This document shows, one piece after another, positions 20,441-34,052 of a stretch of DNA of 64,000 nucleotides. Each line of letters begins with the position of its first letter. Positions within the stretch are counted from its first letter, which is position 1. The translations under genes and the position numbers were made by a program. The notes below the pieces were generated by a model. That model was not told the DNA's origin and searched no databases. It saw nothing but the letters and a program-made list of their open reading frames with translations. Source of the stretch: an uncultured SAR86 cluster bacterium (GTDB lineage Bacteria > Pseudomonadota > Gammaproteobacteria > Magnimaribacterales > TMED112); contig CABZLG010000001.1 of NCBI GenBank assembly GCA_902526535.1, positions 1-64,000 of the forward strand, written 5' to 3'.

Positions 20441-21724
20441 TCACTTACCTATACAGAATTTTGAGAAGACTCTATCTAATATTTTTTCATTACTAAAATT
20501 TCCATACACATATCTTAGCTCCAACAAAGCATCCCTTAATTGCTGAGCAGTAATTTCAAAAATATCATCGCCTCTCACTGACTCAATGCTATTATTTGCC
20601 TTTACAACAGCTTTATAAACTCTTTCAGTTACCAAAGAAAGCTTAGGATCGGGTTTAATATATTTATAAATTAGTTTTCTAAGCTCCTCTATGCCAGCAC
20701 CTGTTTTAGCTGAAACGTACAATGCATTTTTTTTAGTGTGAACTTTCAATAGGTCAGATTTGTTTATTATTAATACTGAGTCTTTGAACTTTTTCTTTAT
20801 TTTCTGTTCAGGCTCAAAAACCTCTAAACAAAGATCTGACGTTTCGTAAGATTCATTCGTTAAACCCATTCCCATTTTTTCAATCTCAGAAACCTGACCA
20901 GTCCTAATTCCAGCTGTATCCTCAAGCGTTATTTCTACACCTTTTAAAAATAGGTTTTTTCTTACAACATCTCTTGTGGTTCCGGGTGTATTGCTTACAA
21001 GAGCAACCTTCCCACCAACCAACGAATTAAATAAAGATGACTTTCCAACATTGGGCTGGCCAACCAAAACAACCTTTTTTTTCATCATTTCAGATTGGAA
21101 TGGAGAATATTTTCTCAAAAAATTATCTAAATCCCCCTTTAAGACGGCTATTTCTTTTTTTATATTATTTTTGCTTATTGATCCAACAGCTCCTTCATCT
21201 GAAAAATCAAGCTGAGACTCAATAGTCACTAAAAGACCTTCTATTTTTTTTGTTACATTTGAGAAAAAATGTCCAACCTTACCCAACCTAAAATCCTCTA
21301 ACATTCTAAGCTCTTCAACACTGCTTGCACTTACATTAACAGCGACTGACTCTGCCTCATCAATAGTAAATTTATTATTGAGAAACCCCCTTTTAGTAAA
21401 CTCACCTGCCTGAGCCTCCCTAAAGCCAAAATTTTCTAAAACATCAAAAATTTCTGAAACTATTACCATATTTCCATGAGACTGAATCTCTATAACATCT
21501 TCGCCCGTATACGACCGGGGTGCTTTAAAATATAAGATTAAACATTTTTCACTGAAATCACCTAACGTTATTTTTCTTAAAAAAACTCCGGGTTTTTTTC
21601 TCTCTATGCCAAGAAAATTAAAAAATTTTTCTGAAATTGATAAACCAGTAACCCTTATAACTGAAATTGCAGAAACACCTTCTGGTGTGGCGAGCGCATA
21701 TATCGAGTCCTGCTTTCTAACCAC
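20441..21724 (-). CDS. mnmE: tRNA modification GTPase MnmE (TrmE)
   Basis: About 427 residues. N-terminal folate-binding domain DSIYALATPEGVSAISVIRVTG, GTPase domain with G1 GQPNVGKSSLFN, TPGTTRD, DTAGIR and NKSD, and the C-terminal catalytic FCIGK. Partner of MnmG in U34 modification. The start is uncertain: GTG at 21724 overlaps the yidC stop by 8 bp and gives a normal N-terminus, while a TTG at 21745 would add seven residues. Neither has a clear ribosome binding site. Confidence 0.95.
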   Translation of the reverse strand: MVRKQDSIYALATPEGVSAISVIRVTGLSISEKFFNFLGIERKKPGVFLRKITLGDFSEKCLILYFKAPRSYTGEDVIEIQSHGNMVIVSEIFDVLENFGFREAQAGEFTKRGFLNNKFTIDEAESVAVNVSASSVEELRMLEDFRLGKVGHFFSNVTKKIEGLLVTIESQLDFSDEGAVGSISKNNIKKEIAVLKGDLDNFLRKYSPFQSEMMKKKVVLVGQPNVGKSSLFNSLVGGKVALVSNTPGTTRDVVRKNLFLKGVEITLEDTAGIRTGQVSEIEKMGMGLTNESYETSDLCLEVFEPEQKIKKKFKDSVLIINKSDLLKVHTKKNALYVSAKTGAGIEELRKLIYKYIKPDPKLSLVTERVYKAVVKANNSIESVRGDDIFEITAQQLRDALLELRYVYGNFSNEKILDRVFSKFCIGK

Positions 21725-23216
21725 TTTCTGACTGCGCGCGGCCAATTATTAATACTTGAGGAATTATTGATAAAAGCATATTCACAACTGAATAAACCAC
21801 AACACCAGCAGGCATGAATAAAAAAACAATCGTAATCATGGGCGGAAAAACAACCATCATTTGCTGAGCAATTTGGGCTTGCATTCCTTGAGATTGAGGT
21901 GGTTTTGGCATTAACTTTTGAGAGGCAAACATCATCAATCCCATTAATACTGGAGCAATAAGATAGGGGTCAGATTCTGCAAGATCAGGTATCCATAAAA
22001 AAGACTCTCCACGAAATTCAAAAGCCTCTCTAGTAACCCAAAACATAGCAATAAATATTGGAAATTGAGCAAACAGGGGAAGACAGCCTGCAGCAGGGTT
22101 AAATTTTTCTCTTTTGTAAAGCTGCATCATTTCCACGCTTAATTTATTCCTGTCATTTTTATATCTTTCTTGAAGATCTTGAAGTTTTGGCGAAAGTTTT
22201 CTCATTTTTACCATAGAATTCAGCTGCATAATTTGTAAAGGTGACAACACAAGTTTAAAAAGCACAGTAAGTAAAATAATTGAAACCCCCCAATTATTTA
22301 CAAGGCCATATAAAAAATTTAAAACAACTATAAAAAACTCTCCTATCCCATACACGAAACCAAGATCAAGATTGTATTTAAAGTGTGGGGCCACAACCTC
22401 TAGAACATCCTTTTGTTTTGGGCCAAGATAAAGCTTAGTTTTTGAAACATAATAACTCCCCTCAAAACTCATTGGTTCTGTTGTGCCAAACCTGTACATA
22501 CCGTTTATATCTTTAGGGTAAAGAGATATTTTTTGCTGATTAGCTTCATCATAAACAGCTACTACAAAGTGTTTTTGAGAATGACCAACCCAGTGCCCCA
22601 TATAATCTTCTCTGCTGTCAACAGACTTAAGGCTTTCATCATTAAATGCATCCTCACTTGTGCTGAAGGCGAGATGGTCTCGTGAAAATGAGGTGCCATA
22701 ATCAACTGACTTTTTTTCGTCTCTGTAAAAGGTTTTAAAAGAATTGATAACACCAATTGTGGCGGTTGTGAGATCAAGCCTGTCTTCAATAAGAAGGCTA
22801 TATTTATCAGAAAATTTTATTTTTTTTGTTAAGGTATTTCCCGCCCCATCCATGGCCTGAATAGCTAAATAATCTTTGGATGAATTTAGAACTGAAAAGT
22901 CTCTAGGGTTAAAACCAGAAATTGTTGACTTAAAATAAAATCTTAAAAACTCATCATTTGAAAGCAGCCTTACCTTTTCAAGTCCGTTATTTATCCTTTT
23001 TTCTCTTAAATATGCTTCTTTAATACTCCCGTCTTCTAAATCTATAAAAATTTCTAGAGACCCATTGCTAATTTCAAACAGATCTGAATCTGTTTTTTCT
23101 TGAACAAATTTCGAGACCTCAACTTTTTGTTCTTTACTTACATTTCCCCAATCAAAAACAAGGAGCATTACTAATAAAAGCGAAATTAATAAAAATATAG
23201 ATCTTGGATTAAACAT
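21717..23216 (-). CDS. yidC: Membrane protein insertase YidC
   Basis: 499 residues, the Gram-negative form: N-terminal signal-anchor helix (RSIFLLISLLLVMLLVFDW), a large periplasmic beta domain (about 45-275) and the conserved core with NWGVSIILLTVLFKLVLSPL, the cytoplasmic hairpin KMRKLSPKLQDLQERYKNDR and NPAAGCLPLFAQFPIF. It inserts inner-membrane proteins, including F0 subunit c, alone or with SecYEG. It overlaps rnpA by 8 bp; yidD, usually between the two, is absent. Confidence 0.96.
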   Translation of the reverse strand: MFNPRSIFLLISLLLVMLLVFDWGNVSKEQKVEVSKFVQEKTDSDLFEISNGSLEIFIDLEDGSIKEAYLREKRINNGLEKVRLLSNDEFLRFYFKSTISGFNPRDFSVLNSSKDYLAIQAMDGAGNTLTKKIKFSDKYSLLIEDRLDLTTATIGVINSFKTFYRDEKKSVDYGTSFSRDHLAFSTSEDAFNDESLKSVDSREDYMGHWVGHSQKHFVVAVYDEANQQKISLYPKDINGMYRFGTTEPMSFEGSYYVSKTKLYLGPKQKDVLEVVAPHFKYNLDLGFVYGIGEFFIVVLNFLYGLVNNWGVSIILLTVLFKLVLSPLQIMQLNSMVKMRKLSPKLQDLQERYKNDRNKLSVEMMQLYKREKFNPAAGCLPLFAQFPIFIAMFWVTREAFEFRGESFLWIPDLAESDPYLIAPVLMGLMMFASQKLMPKPPQSQGMQAQIAQQMMVVFPPMITIVFLFMPAGVVVYSVVNMLLSIIPQVLIIGRAQSESG

Positions 23217-23481
23217 TTGAAAAAAATTCCTCTAATTCTTTTTTAAAAACACAATCTTCTTTTTTAAATTTTACCAAAAAATTTTTATTCAGATTTTTCT
23301 GGAAATTACACCTGTAAATTTCTTTGATTTGTCTTTTAATTCTATTTCTTTTAACAGCGCTTTTTACAATTTTTTTGGGAATTGAAATTCTAATAGAAGA
23401 AAAAGGATCATTAGAATCAATCAAGCTTATTTCAATACATTTGTTAATTAGTGTTGTGTTTATTTGTTGTTTGTTCGGCAT
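23209..23481 (-). CDS. rnpA: Ribonuclease P protein component (short)
   Basis: 90 residues against about 119 in E. coli. The RNA-binding signature AVKRNRIKRQIKEIYR is intact, preceded by SIRISIPKKIVKS. The usual N-terminal part (an Fxxxxx leader strand and helix before the first sheet) is shortened. It is the protein cofactor of the RNase P ribozyme in tRNA 5' maturation. It lies 6 bp after rpmH and overlaps yidC. Confidence 0.9.
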   Translation of the reverse strand: MPNKQQINTTLINKCIEISLIDSNDPFSSIRISIPKKIVKSAVKRNRIKRQIKEIYRCNFQKNLNKNFLVKFKKEDCVFKKELEEFFSNV

Positions 23482-23487
23482 AAAAAA

Positions 23488-23622
23488 CTAAACACTCAAG
23501 CTTTTTCTTTTTTTGGAGCGCCTGTTAGATAAAATTGTTCTACCAGCTTTTGTAGACATTCTTAATTTAAAGCCATGTGTTCGCTTTCTCTTTAAATTTG
23601 TAACTTTTAGAGTTCTTTTCAT
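23488..23622 (-). CDS. rpmH: 50S ribosomal protein L34
   Basis: 44 residues: [20 protein letters not shown], then [20 protein letters not shown] and a short tail, with the THGF and RxSTxxGRxIL signature of L34. Strongly basic, as expected. It opens the leftward rpmH-rnpA-yidC-mnmE cluster, divergent from dnaA, the usual layout at a gammaproteobacterial origin. Confidence 0.97.
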   Translation of the reverse strand: MKRTLKVTNLKRKRTHGFKLRMSTKAGRTILSNRRSKKRKSLSV

Positions 23623-23625
23623 TTT

Positions 23626-23645
23626 TTATCAACAAGTTATACACA
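23626..23645 (+). promoter_or_regulatory. Two DnaA boxes between rpmH and dnaA
   Basis: TTATCAACA (23626-23634, one mismatch) and TTATACACA (23637-23645, an exact TTATNCACA box) lie in tandem in the 81-bp gap separating divergent rpmH and dnaA. Downstream, ATTACA (about 23662) and TATTAT (23686-23691) could be -35 and -10 of the dnaA promoter. Two boxes next to a promoter suit autoregulation of dnaA; the gap looks too short for a full origin on its own. Confidence 0.6.
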
Positions 23646-23703
23646 GAAAAACAATATACTTATTACATGTTTTTCAAAGCTCTAGTATTATAAACTTATC
23701 GTC

Positions 23704-25008
23704 ATGTCTAACAAGCTATCTACAATAAATATTTTCAATCAAAGCGTCAAAGAATTAGAAAGATCAATGAATCCCCCTGAATATAACTCATGGGTAAGAC
23801 CTCTTGAATTTGATCTAAAGGAGAATAACTTCAATATATATGCTCCAAACGAGTTCATTGAAAACTTTTTTAGAGAAAAGTATCTGCCAAGACTTATGGA
23901 GCTTCTCGAAAATAGCATTGGAAGAAACAGATTTATATTAAATCTAGGAGTTCAACAATCAACAAGTCCTGTAAGCAGTTATGATAGAACTGGTTTAAAT
24001 GATAATTACATTTTCGAAAGCTTTGTTGAGGGTAAATCAAATCAAATAGCTCTTGCTGCTGCAAAACAGGTTGCTGATCAGGCAACAGGAAGCAAATATA
24101 ACCCACTTTTTTTATACGGTGGAGTTGGTCTAGGAAAAACACACTTGATGCATGCAATTGGAAACAAGCTCAAAAAAGAAAGACCTGATGCGAAAATTTG
24201 TTATCTTCACTCTGAAACTTTTGTAAGTGAAATGGTAAAAGCCTTGCAGCTAGGAGCGATGAACGAATTCAAAAAATTTTACAGAGGTCTCAATGCACTT
24301 TTAATAGATGATATACAGTTTTTTGCTGGTAAAGAACAATCACAAGATGAGCTTTTTCATACATTTAACTGTTTGATAGAAAATGGCAACCTAATGATTT
24401 TTTCTTGCGACAGATACCCAAAAGAGATAGAGGGTCTCGAGGAAAGACTTAAATCTCGTTTTGGTTGGGGCCTTTCTGCTGTAATAGATCCCCCTGCACT
24501 TGAAACTAGAGCTGCAATATTAATGCAAAAAGCGAATGATATGGGGTTAACTCTGTCAGATGAATGTGCCTTTTTTATTGCAGATCAAGTAAAGTCAAAC
24601 GTTCGAGAGCTTGAAGGAGCACTTACTAGAGTTGTAGCAAATGCACGTTTCACAGATGCTGAAATTAATATTGAATTAATTAAAAACTCCTTAAGAGATA
24701 TATTGGCAATACAAGCTAGGATGGTAACAATACCAAACATTCAGAGAGTTGTTGCAGAATACTACAACATTAGAGTTTCAGATCTACTTTCTTCTAGAAG
24801 AAGCAGGTCTGTGACTAGGCCAAGGCAAATTGCAATGTCTCTCGCAAAGACACTTACAAACCATAGCCTTCCAGAAATTGGAGAGTCTTTTGGAGGCAGA
24901 GACCATACTACAGTTATTCACGCATGTGAAAAAGTTAAAGAACTTATGCATACGAATTTAGAAATTGATGAAGATTTCAAAAAGTTAAGAAGACATCTTT
25001 CAGCGTAA
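23704..25008 (+). CDS. dnaA: Replication initiator DnaA
   Basis: 434 residues. Domain I at the N-terminus (MNPPEYNSWVRPLEF), short domain II, AAA+ domain with Walker A GGVGLGKTHLM and Walker B LLIDDIQFFAGKEQSQDELF, and the domain IV DNA-binding signature GGRDHTTVIHACEKV. Opens the origin at DnaA boxes. The ATG lacks a Shine-Dalgarno sequence and follows the putative -10 by about twelve bases, implying a very short leader. Confidence 0.98.
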   Translation: MSNKLSTINIFNQSVKELERSMNPPEYNSWVRPLEFDLKENNFNIYAPNEFIENFFREKYLPRLMELLENSIGRNRFILNLGVQQSTSPVSSYDRTGLNDNYIFESFVEGKSNQIALAAAKQVADQATGSKYNPLFLYGGVGLGKTHLMHAIGNKLKKERPDAKICYLHSETFVSEMVKALQLGAMNEFKKFYRGLNALLIDDIQFFAGKEQSQDELFHTFNCLIENGNLMIFSCDRYPKEIEGLEERLKSRFGWGLSAVIDPPALETRAAILMQKANDMGLTLSDECAFFIADQVKSNVRELEGALTRVVANARFTDAEINIELIKNSLRDILAIQARMVTIPNIQRVVAEYYNIRVSDLLSSRRSRSVTRPRQIAMSLAKTLTNHSLPEIGESFGGRDHTTVIHACEKVKELMHTNLEIDEDFKKLRRHLSA

Positions 25009-25009
25009 A

Positions 25010-26103
25010 ATGAAATTTAATCTTGATAAAAAAGATATAGATTCGGTGCTATTATCACTTTCAGCAGTTGCAGACAAAAAGCAAACATTGCCTGTTTTAA
25101 GCAATATCTTAATTAAAGCATATGAAAATCGTTTAAATATGCTAAGCACTGATTTAGAGATAGAATTAGAAATGGAAGTAGAAAACGTTGTTGTTGAAGC
25201 TCCAGGAGAAATTACAATTCCAGCCAAAAAAGCAAGCGATATAGTGAAAGAGCTTCCGGATGGCAACATATCTTTTTCTTTGGAAGAAGGAGAGAAGTTC
25301 CAGATTAAAACTTCCACTGGCGAATATAATCTTGTAACAATGGAAGCTTCAAGTTTTCCTGAATTTTCATCTGTTCAAACTGAAAATGCACATGAAATTA
25401 ATTCAGAAGAATTGATAGAGTTATTTCAAATGACAAGTTTTGCTATGGGCAATCAAGATTGGAGACACTACCTTAATGGAACTTACATTGAATGTGTAAT
25501 GGGATCAATAAAAATGGTAGCTACAGACGCTCATCGACTTGCAATGTTTAAAAAAGCATTTAATGCAGAAGCTGAATTTAGTGGAATTATTCCTAGAAAA
25601 ACCTGTATGGAGCTTATGAGAATACTGCCTAAAGAAAATGCCAAAATTAAGTTTTTTTTAGATCAAAATAGAATTGTATTTTCTTCTTCTAACTTTATTT
25701 TTAAATCAAAATTAATTGATGCAAATTTTCCAAATTATAATCAGGTCATACCATCCGGAGATTCTGTAGAAATTAAAGTTAATAGGGAAGAGCTCCTTGA
25801 TATAGTTTCAAGGGTGTCAGTTCTGTCAAATGATAAATTTAAAGGTGTAAAGCTTAAATCAGAAGGCAATTTGTTAAAAATCTTTTCTAGTAATAACGAT
25901 CAAGAATCAGCAGAGGAAGAACTAGAGCTTGAGGTTGCAAATGATGGATTTGAAATAGCATTCAATGTTAATTATTTGCGAGAAATGCTTAATACAATTG
26001 AAGATAAAAGCATTTCTATACTTAGTTATGGCAATGAAAAGAGCGCTCTTATGAAAACCACAAATGTTGATAGAGTTTTAGTGTTAATGCCAGTACGTCT
26101 TTA

Positions 26104-26104
<1 letters not shown>
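25010..26104 (+). CDS. dnaN: DNA polymerase III beta sliding clamp
   Basis: 364 residues, three-domain clamp. Recognisable stretches include KKQTLPVLSNILIKA, STDLEIELE, IPAKKASDIVKELP, ATDAHRLAMFK and the C-terminal LMPVRL that closes the peptide-binding pocket. It starts 1 bp after the dnaA stop and shares its last base with the GTG of recF. Confidence 0.98.
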
Positions 26105-30423
<4,319 letters not shown>

Positions 30424-30463
30424 TTTTTTAATAAACTATAAAAGGTATTCTAGTATTTTAAAA

Positions 30464-31282
30464 ATGTTTCTCATAATTTTTAAAACAATATCTACATTTC
30501 CATTATTTTTAATAAATGGAATCTCATTAGCTATTTCAACAATACTTTTCAGATTAAATAGTTCACAAAAAAGAGTTACTGAAAAAAATTTAAATCATTG
30601 TGGATTCTATTCAAATCAGCTTTTGAGATTATCTGTAAACAAAACTTTAGAGAGTATGATGTTATACCCGTACATCTGGGGAAATCCAAAAAATTATTCA
30701 AAACTTATTGATAAATATGACTCTAGTCATGAAATTTTTTCAAAGGATGAAAGTAAATTAATTTTTACTCTTCACATGGGGTGTGTGGATGTGATGTTGA
30801 ATCTACTTTCTGACGAAATTAAGAGCCTAGACATTATTTATACTCCAGCAAAGAATAGTGAGCTTGATAAGATTATTAGAGCATCAAGAACTTATTTCGA
30901 GGCAAACATGATTCCTGCTAATGAGAAAGGAATGATTAAGCTCTATAAGAATTTTTTAAACAAGAAAAGTTTAGCAATGGCATCTGATTTAGTGCCACAT
31001 AATTTCAATGGAAAATACTCTAAATTCTTTGGTAAAAAATGTTTTAGCATTGACCTTTTAGAAAAGCTTTCTAAAAAAGGTACACACAACATTTATTTTG
31101 TTTACTTTACAAAAGGTTTACAAAAAAAATATAAATTTAATGCTATAAATATTGGCAAGCAGCTGACAATTGATGCAATGAATCAATATTTTGAAAAGGC
31201 TATAAAAGAATCTCCAGAACTTTATGGATGGGAATATAAAAAGTTCAGAAAATTAGATAAAGAAAATAGAAATATTTATTAA
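30464..31282 (+). CDS. LpxL/HtrB-like lipid A acyltransferase
   Basis: 272 residues, somewhat short for the family (about 300). N-terminal membrane anchor (MFLIIFKTISTFPLFLINGI), catalytic HX4D motif as His104-MGCV-Asp109, and the C-terminal ESPELYGWEYKKFRK corresponding to the family's PEQWxWxHRR region. It probably adds a secondary acyl chain to lipid A at the inner membrane. It starts 40 bp from divergent glyQS and ends overlapping convergent trkH. Confidence 0.8.
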   Translation: MFLIIFKTISTFPLFLINGISLAISTILFRLNSSQKRVTEKNLNHCGFYSNQLLRLSVNKTLESMMLYPYIWGNPKNYSKLIDKYDSSHEIFSKDESKLIFTLHMGCVDVMLNLLSDEIKSLDIIYTPAKNSELDKIIRASRTYFEANMIPANEKGMIKLYKNFLNKKSLAMASDLVPHNFNGKYSKFFGKKCFSIDLLEKLSKKGTHNIYFVYFTKGLQKKYKFNAINIGKQLTIDAMNQYFEKAIKESPELYGWEYKKFRKLDKENRNIY

Positions 31283-32715
31283 CTTTTCCAAAAAGAAGGA
31301 AATAGCAACAACAAAAAACCAAAAATCTCAAGACGCCCAATAATCATTGCTAACGAAAGTGTAATTTTTCCTGCAGGTTCTAAACTTGAATAATTTTCTG
31401 AAAATTGTCCAAGGCCGGGCCCAAGATTATTTAAGGTTGCACTCACAGCAGAGAAAGCAGAATAAAAGTCGATATTTTGAAGCATAAGAGTAAGCAAGAA
31501 TAGGATTGCAATTAGAACATAAATTACAACAAAAGAGAAAACTGATTCAATTTGCTTTTGCTTAATTTTTTCACCATTAAATTTAATTGTGCTGACCGCA
31601 GTAGGGTGCATAATTTTAGTTATATTATCAAAGGCTAATCTTATTAGAATGTTAATTCTCCATGCCTTCATGCCTCCTCCAACTGATCCTGAACATGCAC
31701 CTATAAATGCTAAGAGCATTATTAAGACAGGCAATAAAATACCCATTCTATTAAGGTCAGTAATAGTAAATCCTGTTGTTGTAATTATTGATATTGTTTG
31801 AAATATACCATACCTAAATGACTCACTTAAACCTATTTGTTCGTTGAATAATAAAACTGAGACACTGAATGTTGTTGCTGCAAGAATAAGCAACAAAAAG
31901 AATTTAAATTCATCATTTTTTACATAAAATTTAAAGTCTTTTTTCAAAAAAAATAAAAAATGTAATCCAAAATTTGTTGCAGATATCAATATGAAAATAA
32001 TGGCTATCCCCTCAATTAATGGACTATTAAAATATCCAAAATTATCGTCATAAATAGAAAACCCACCAATCGAGACAGTACTAAATGAATGAGATATAGC
32101 CTCAAAATAAGTCATCCCTGCAAGCCAATAAGAAATAGCGCAAAGGAGTGTGATTCCTAAATAAAATCTAAGCAGTGATCTTGCTGTCTTTCTGAGCCTT
32201 GGAGAAAAACTATTTTCCGCAAAACCAGATGTTTCAGCTTGAAGTACTTTTATTCCACCAGAAGCTGCTGGTATTATTGCAAGAACAACAATTATTAAAC
32301 CAACCCCTCCTGCCCATTGAAGTAGCTGTCTATAAATAAGAAGAGACTCTGATAATGCAGAAAGATTGGATATTGTTGTTGAGCCAGTAGTTGTTAGACC
32401 AGAGACAGCCTCAAATATTGAATCTGCATAACTCATTCCACTAAATAAGAATGGAAGGGAAGCTAAAATAGAAACAAAAAACCAACCAAAAGAAGTAATC
32501 AAGAAACCATCTCTGGGGGTATAGGTAAACCTTTTTCTTCTGAGAGTAAGCTCAATTAAAATCCCATATACTAAACAACTTACAAAAATTGATAAAAAAA
32601 TTATTTCTACTTGTGATGTATAAGCCTGCATAATAAGAGGTGGCAAAATTACAAATGTTGCAAAAAACAACATTAAAGGACCTAAGAATCTAAGAAATTT
32701 TAGAAAACTAATCAT
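31279..32715 (-). CDS. trkH: Potassium uptake channel subunit TrkH
   Basis: 478 residues, ten or so membrane helices. The four selectivity-filter loops are visible as GLTTTGSTT, VSIGGFSIYD, TTTGFTITD and NNLGPGLGQ, each carrying the filter glycine. It forms the K+ pathway gated by TrkA. The start overlaps the trkA stop by 4 bp in the def-fmt-trkA-trkH run. Confidence 0.95.
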   Translation of the reverse strand: MISFLKFLRFLGPLMLFFATFVILPPLIMQAYTSQVEIIFLSIFVSCLVYGILIELTLRRKRFTYTPRDGFLITSFGWFFVSILASLPFLFSGMSYADSIFEAVSGLTTTGSTTISNLSALSESLLIYRQLLQWAGGVGLIIVVLAIIPAASGGIKVLQAETSGFAENSFSPRLRKTARSLLRFYLGITLLCAISYWLAGMTYFEAISHSFSTVSIGGFSIYDDNFGYFNSPLIEGIAIIFILISATNFGLHFLFFLKKDFKFYVKNDEFKFFLLLILAATTFSVSVLLFNEQIGLSESFRYGIFQTISIITTTGFTITDLNRMGILLPVLIMLLAFIGACSGSVGGGMKAWRINILIRLAFDNITKIMHPTAVSTIKFNGEKIKQKQIESVFSFVVIYVLIAILFLLTLMLQNIDFYSAFSAVSATLNNLGPGLGQFSENYSSLEPAGKITLSLAMIIGRLEIFGFLLLLFPSFWKS

Positions 32716-34052
32716 TTAAACTTGTTGTAAAACTCATCAAAAGCTTTTTTATCCTTGTAAAAAATTATCAAATGGTCTCCCTCAAGAAGTTCCGTTTCTT
32801 TATGGGCTATAACTACACTCTCACCCCTCTGTAGGCAAGGTATTTCAATGGAGTCTTGCATCTTTAATTCACTTATTTTTTTGCCTTTTAGGCCCTCAGC
32901 AAAATTGTCAATAGTTATTTCTAAAACTTCTGCTTTCCCCTTTTTAACTTTATGAACATTCGAAACAGAACCTTTTCTTACATATTTTAAAATATATGAA
33001 ACAGTTATTTGTACAGGTGAAATGATGATGTCTAACTCATTTTTTCCTACTAGATCAAAGTAAGCGTCATTATTAATAATGGTAATTGTTTTCTTTGCAC
33101 CTAATTTCTTTGCCATTAATGAGCACAAAACATTGGTTTCATCATCTTGGGTAACTGCAACATAAACATCACATTCTGTAATGCCTTCATTAGCTAAGAA
33201 ATCTTTATCTGCTGCATCAGCATTTAAAATTAGAACATCATCTAGCAGATCAGAAGCAATCTTGCTTTGTGTTGAATCTTTTTCTATTACTTTTAAGTTA
33301 AAGTCATTTTTTATTTTAGAGGCCAATGAAGTACCAATATTACCTGCACCGACAACGTATATATTTTTATACTTATCTTCTAGTTTCTGAAGCTCTTGAG
33401 TTACATCCTCAATATGTTTTTCGTCGGCCATAAAAAAAACTTCATCTCCTTCCAATATCGTTGTATCGCCTGTTGGTATAATGAGGCCTTCATCCCTGTA
33501 TAAAGCAGGAATGCGTGTTTCATAATCAGGTAAATCACTATTTAATTCTTTTATCTGACGACCAACCAAGATACCGCTTTTTTTTGCGTAGACACTTACA
33601 AGCTTAATTTTTCCTTCAGCAAAATCTAAAATTTCTAAAGCACCAGGATGTTTCAAAAGACTCTTTATTTCATCAGTGATAAGATCTTCAGGATTAATAA
33701 AAAAATCTACATGGCTTGCAATTTTTTTAGCGATTTCTTTGTATTCAGACCCCTTTAATCTGCAGATTATTTTTTTTACATCAAATTTTGCATGTGCAAT
33801 TATTGATGCTAAAAGATTTATTTCTTCTGAATCTGTAAGACAAAGAAGTAAACTGTTTTCATCCAAGTTGCTTTTAGAAAGTGTATTAGGAGAGGTAGCA
33901 TCTCCAATCACTGTTTTAATTCCCTCTTTTGATTTTAGTGGCTCAAGATTAGCTTCATTGTTGTCTATTACAACAATGTCATTATCTTCGGTTGATAATT
34001 CTGTAGCAACACTGCCACCTATTGAACCACCACCGAGTATGATTATCTTCAA
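32712..34052 (-). CDS. trkA: Potassium uptake regulatory subunit TrkA
   Basis: 446 residues with two RCK halves: N-terminal GGGSIGGSVATEL and second YVVGAGNIGTSLASKI Rossmann motifs for NAD(H)/ATP, each followed by a TrkA-C domain (ALEILDFAEGKIKLV and AEVLEITI). Cytoplasmic ring controlling TrkH. It overlaps fmt by 4 bp; rsmB, normally between fmt and trkA in gammaproteobacteria, is missing. Confidence 0.96.
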   Translation of the reverse strand: MKIIILGGGSIGGSVATELSTEDNDIVVIDNNEANLEPLKSKEGIKTVIGDATSPNTLSKSNLDENSLLLCLTDSEEINLLASIIAHAKFDVKKIICRLKGSEYKEIAKKIASHVDFFINPEDLITDEIKSLLKHPGALEILDFAEGKIKLVSVYAKKSGILVGRQIKELNSDLPDYETRIPALYRDEGLIIPTGDTTILEGDEVFFMADEKHIEDVTQELQKLEDKYKNIYVVGAGNIGTSLASKIKNDFNLKVIEKDSTQSKIASDLLDDVLILNADAADKDFLANEGITECDVYVAVTQDDETNVLCSLMAKKLGAKKTITIINNDAYFDLVGKNELDIIISPVQITVSYILKYVRKGSVSNVHKVKKGKAEVLEITIDNFAEGLKGKKISELKMQDSIEIPCLQRGESVVIAHKETELLEGDHLIIFYKDKKAFDEFYNKFK

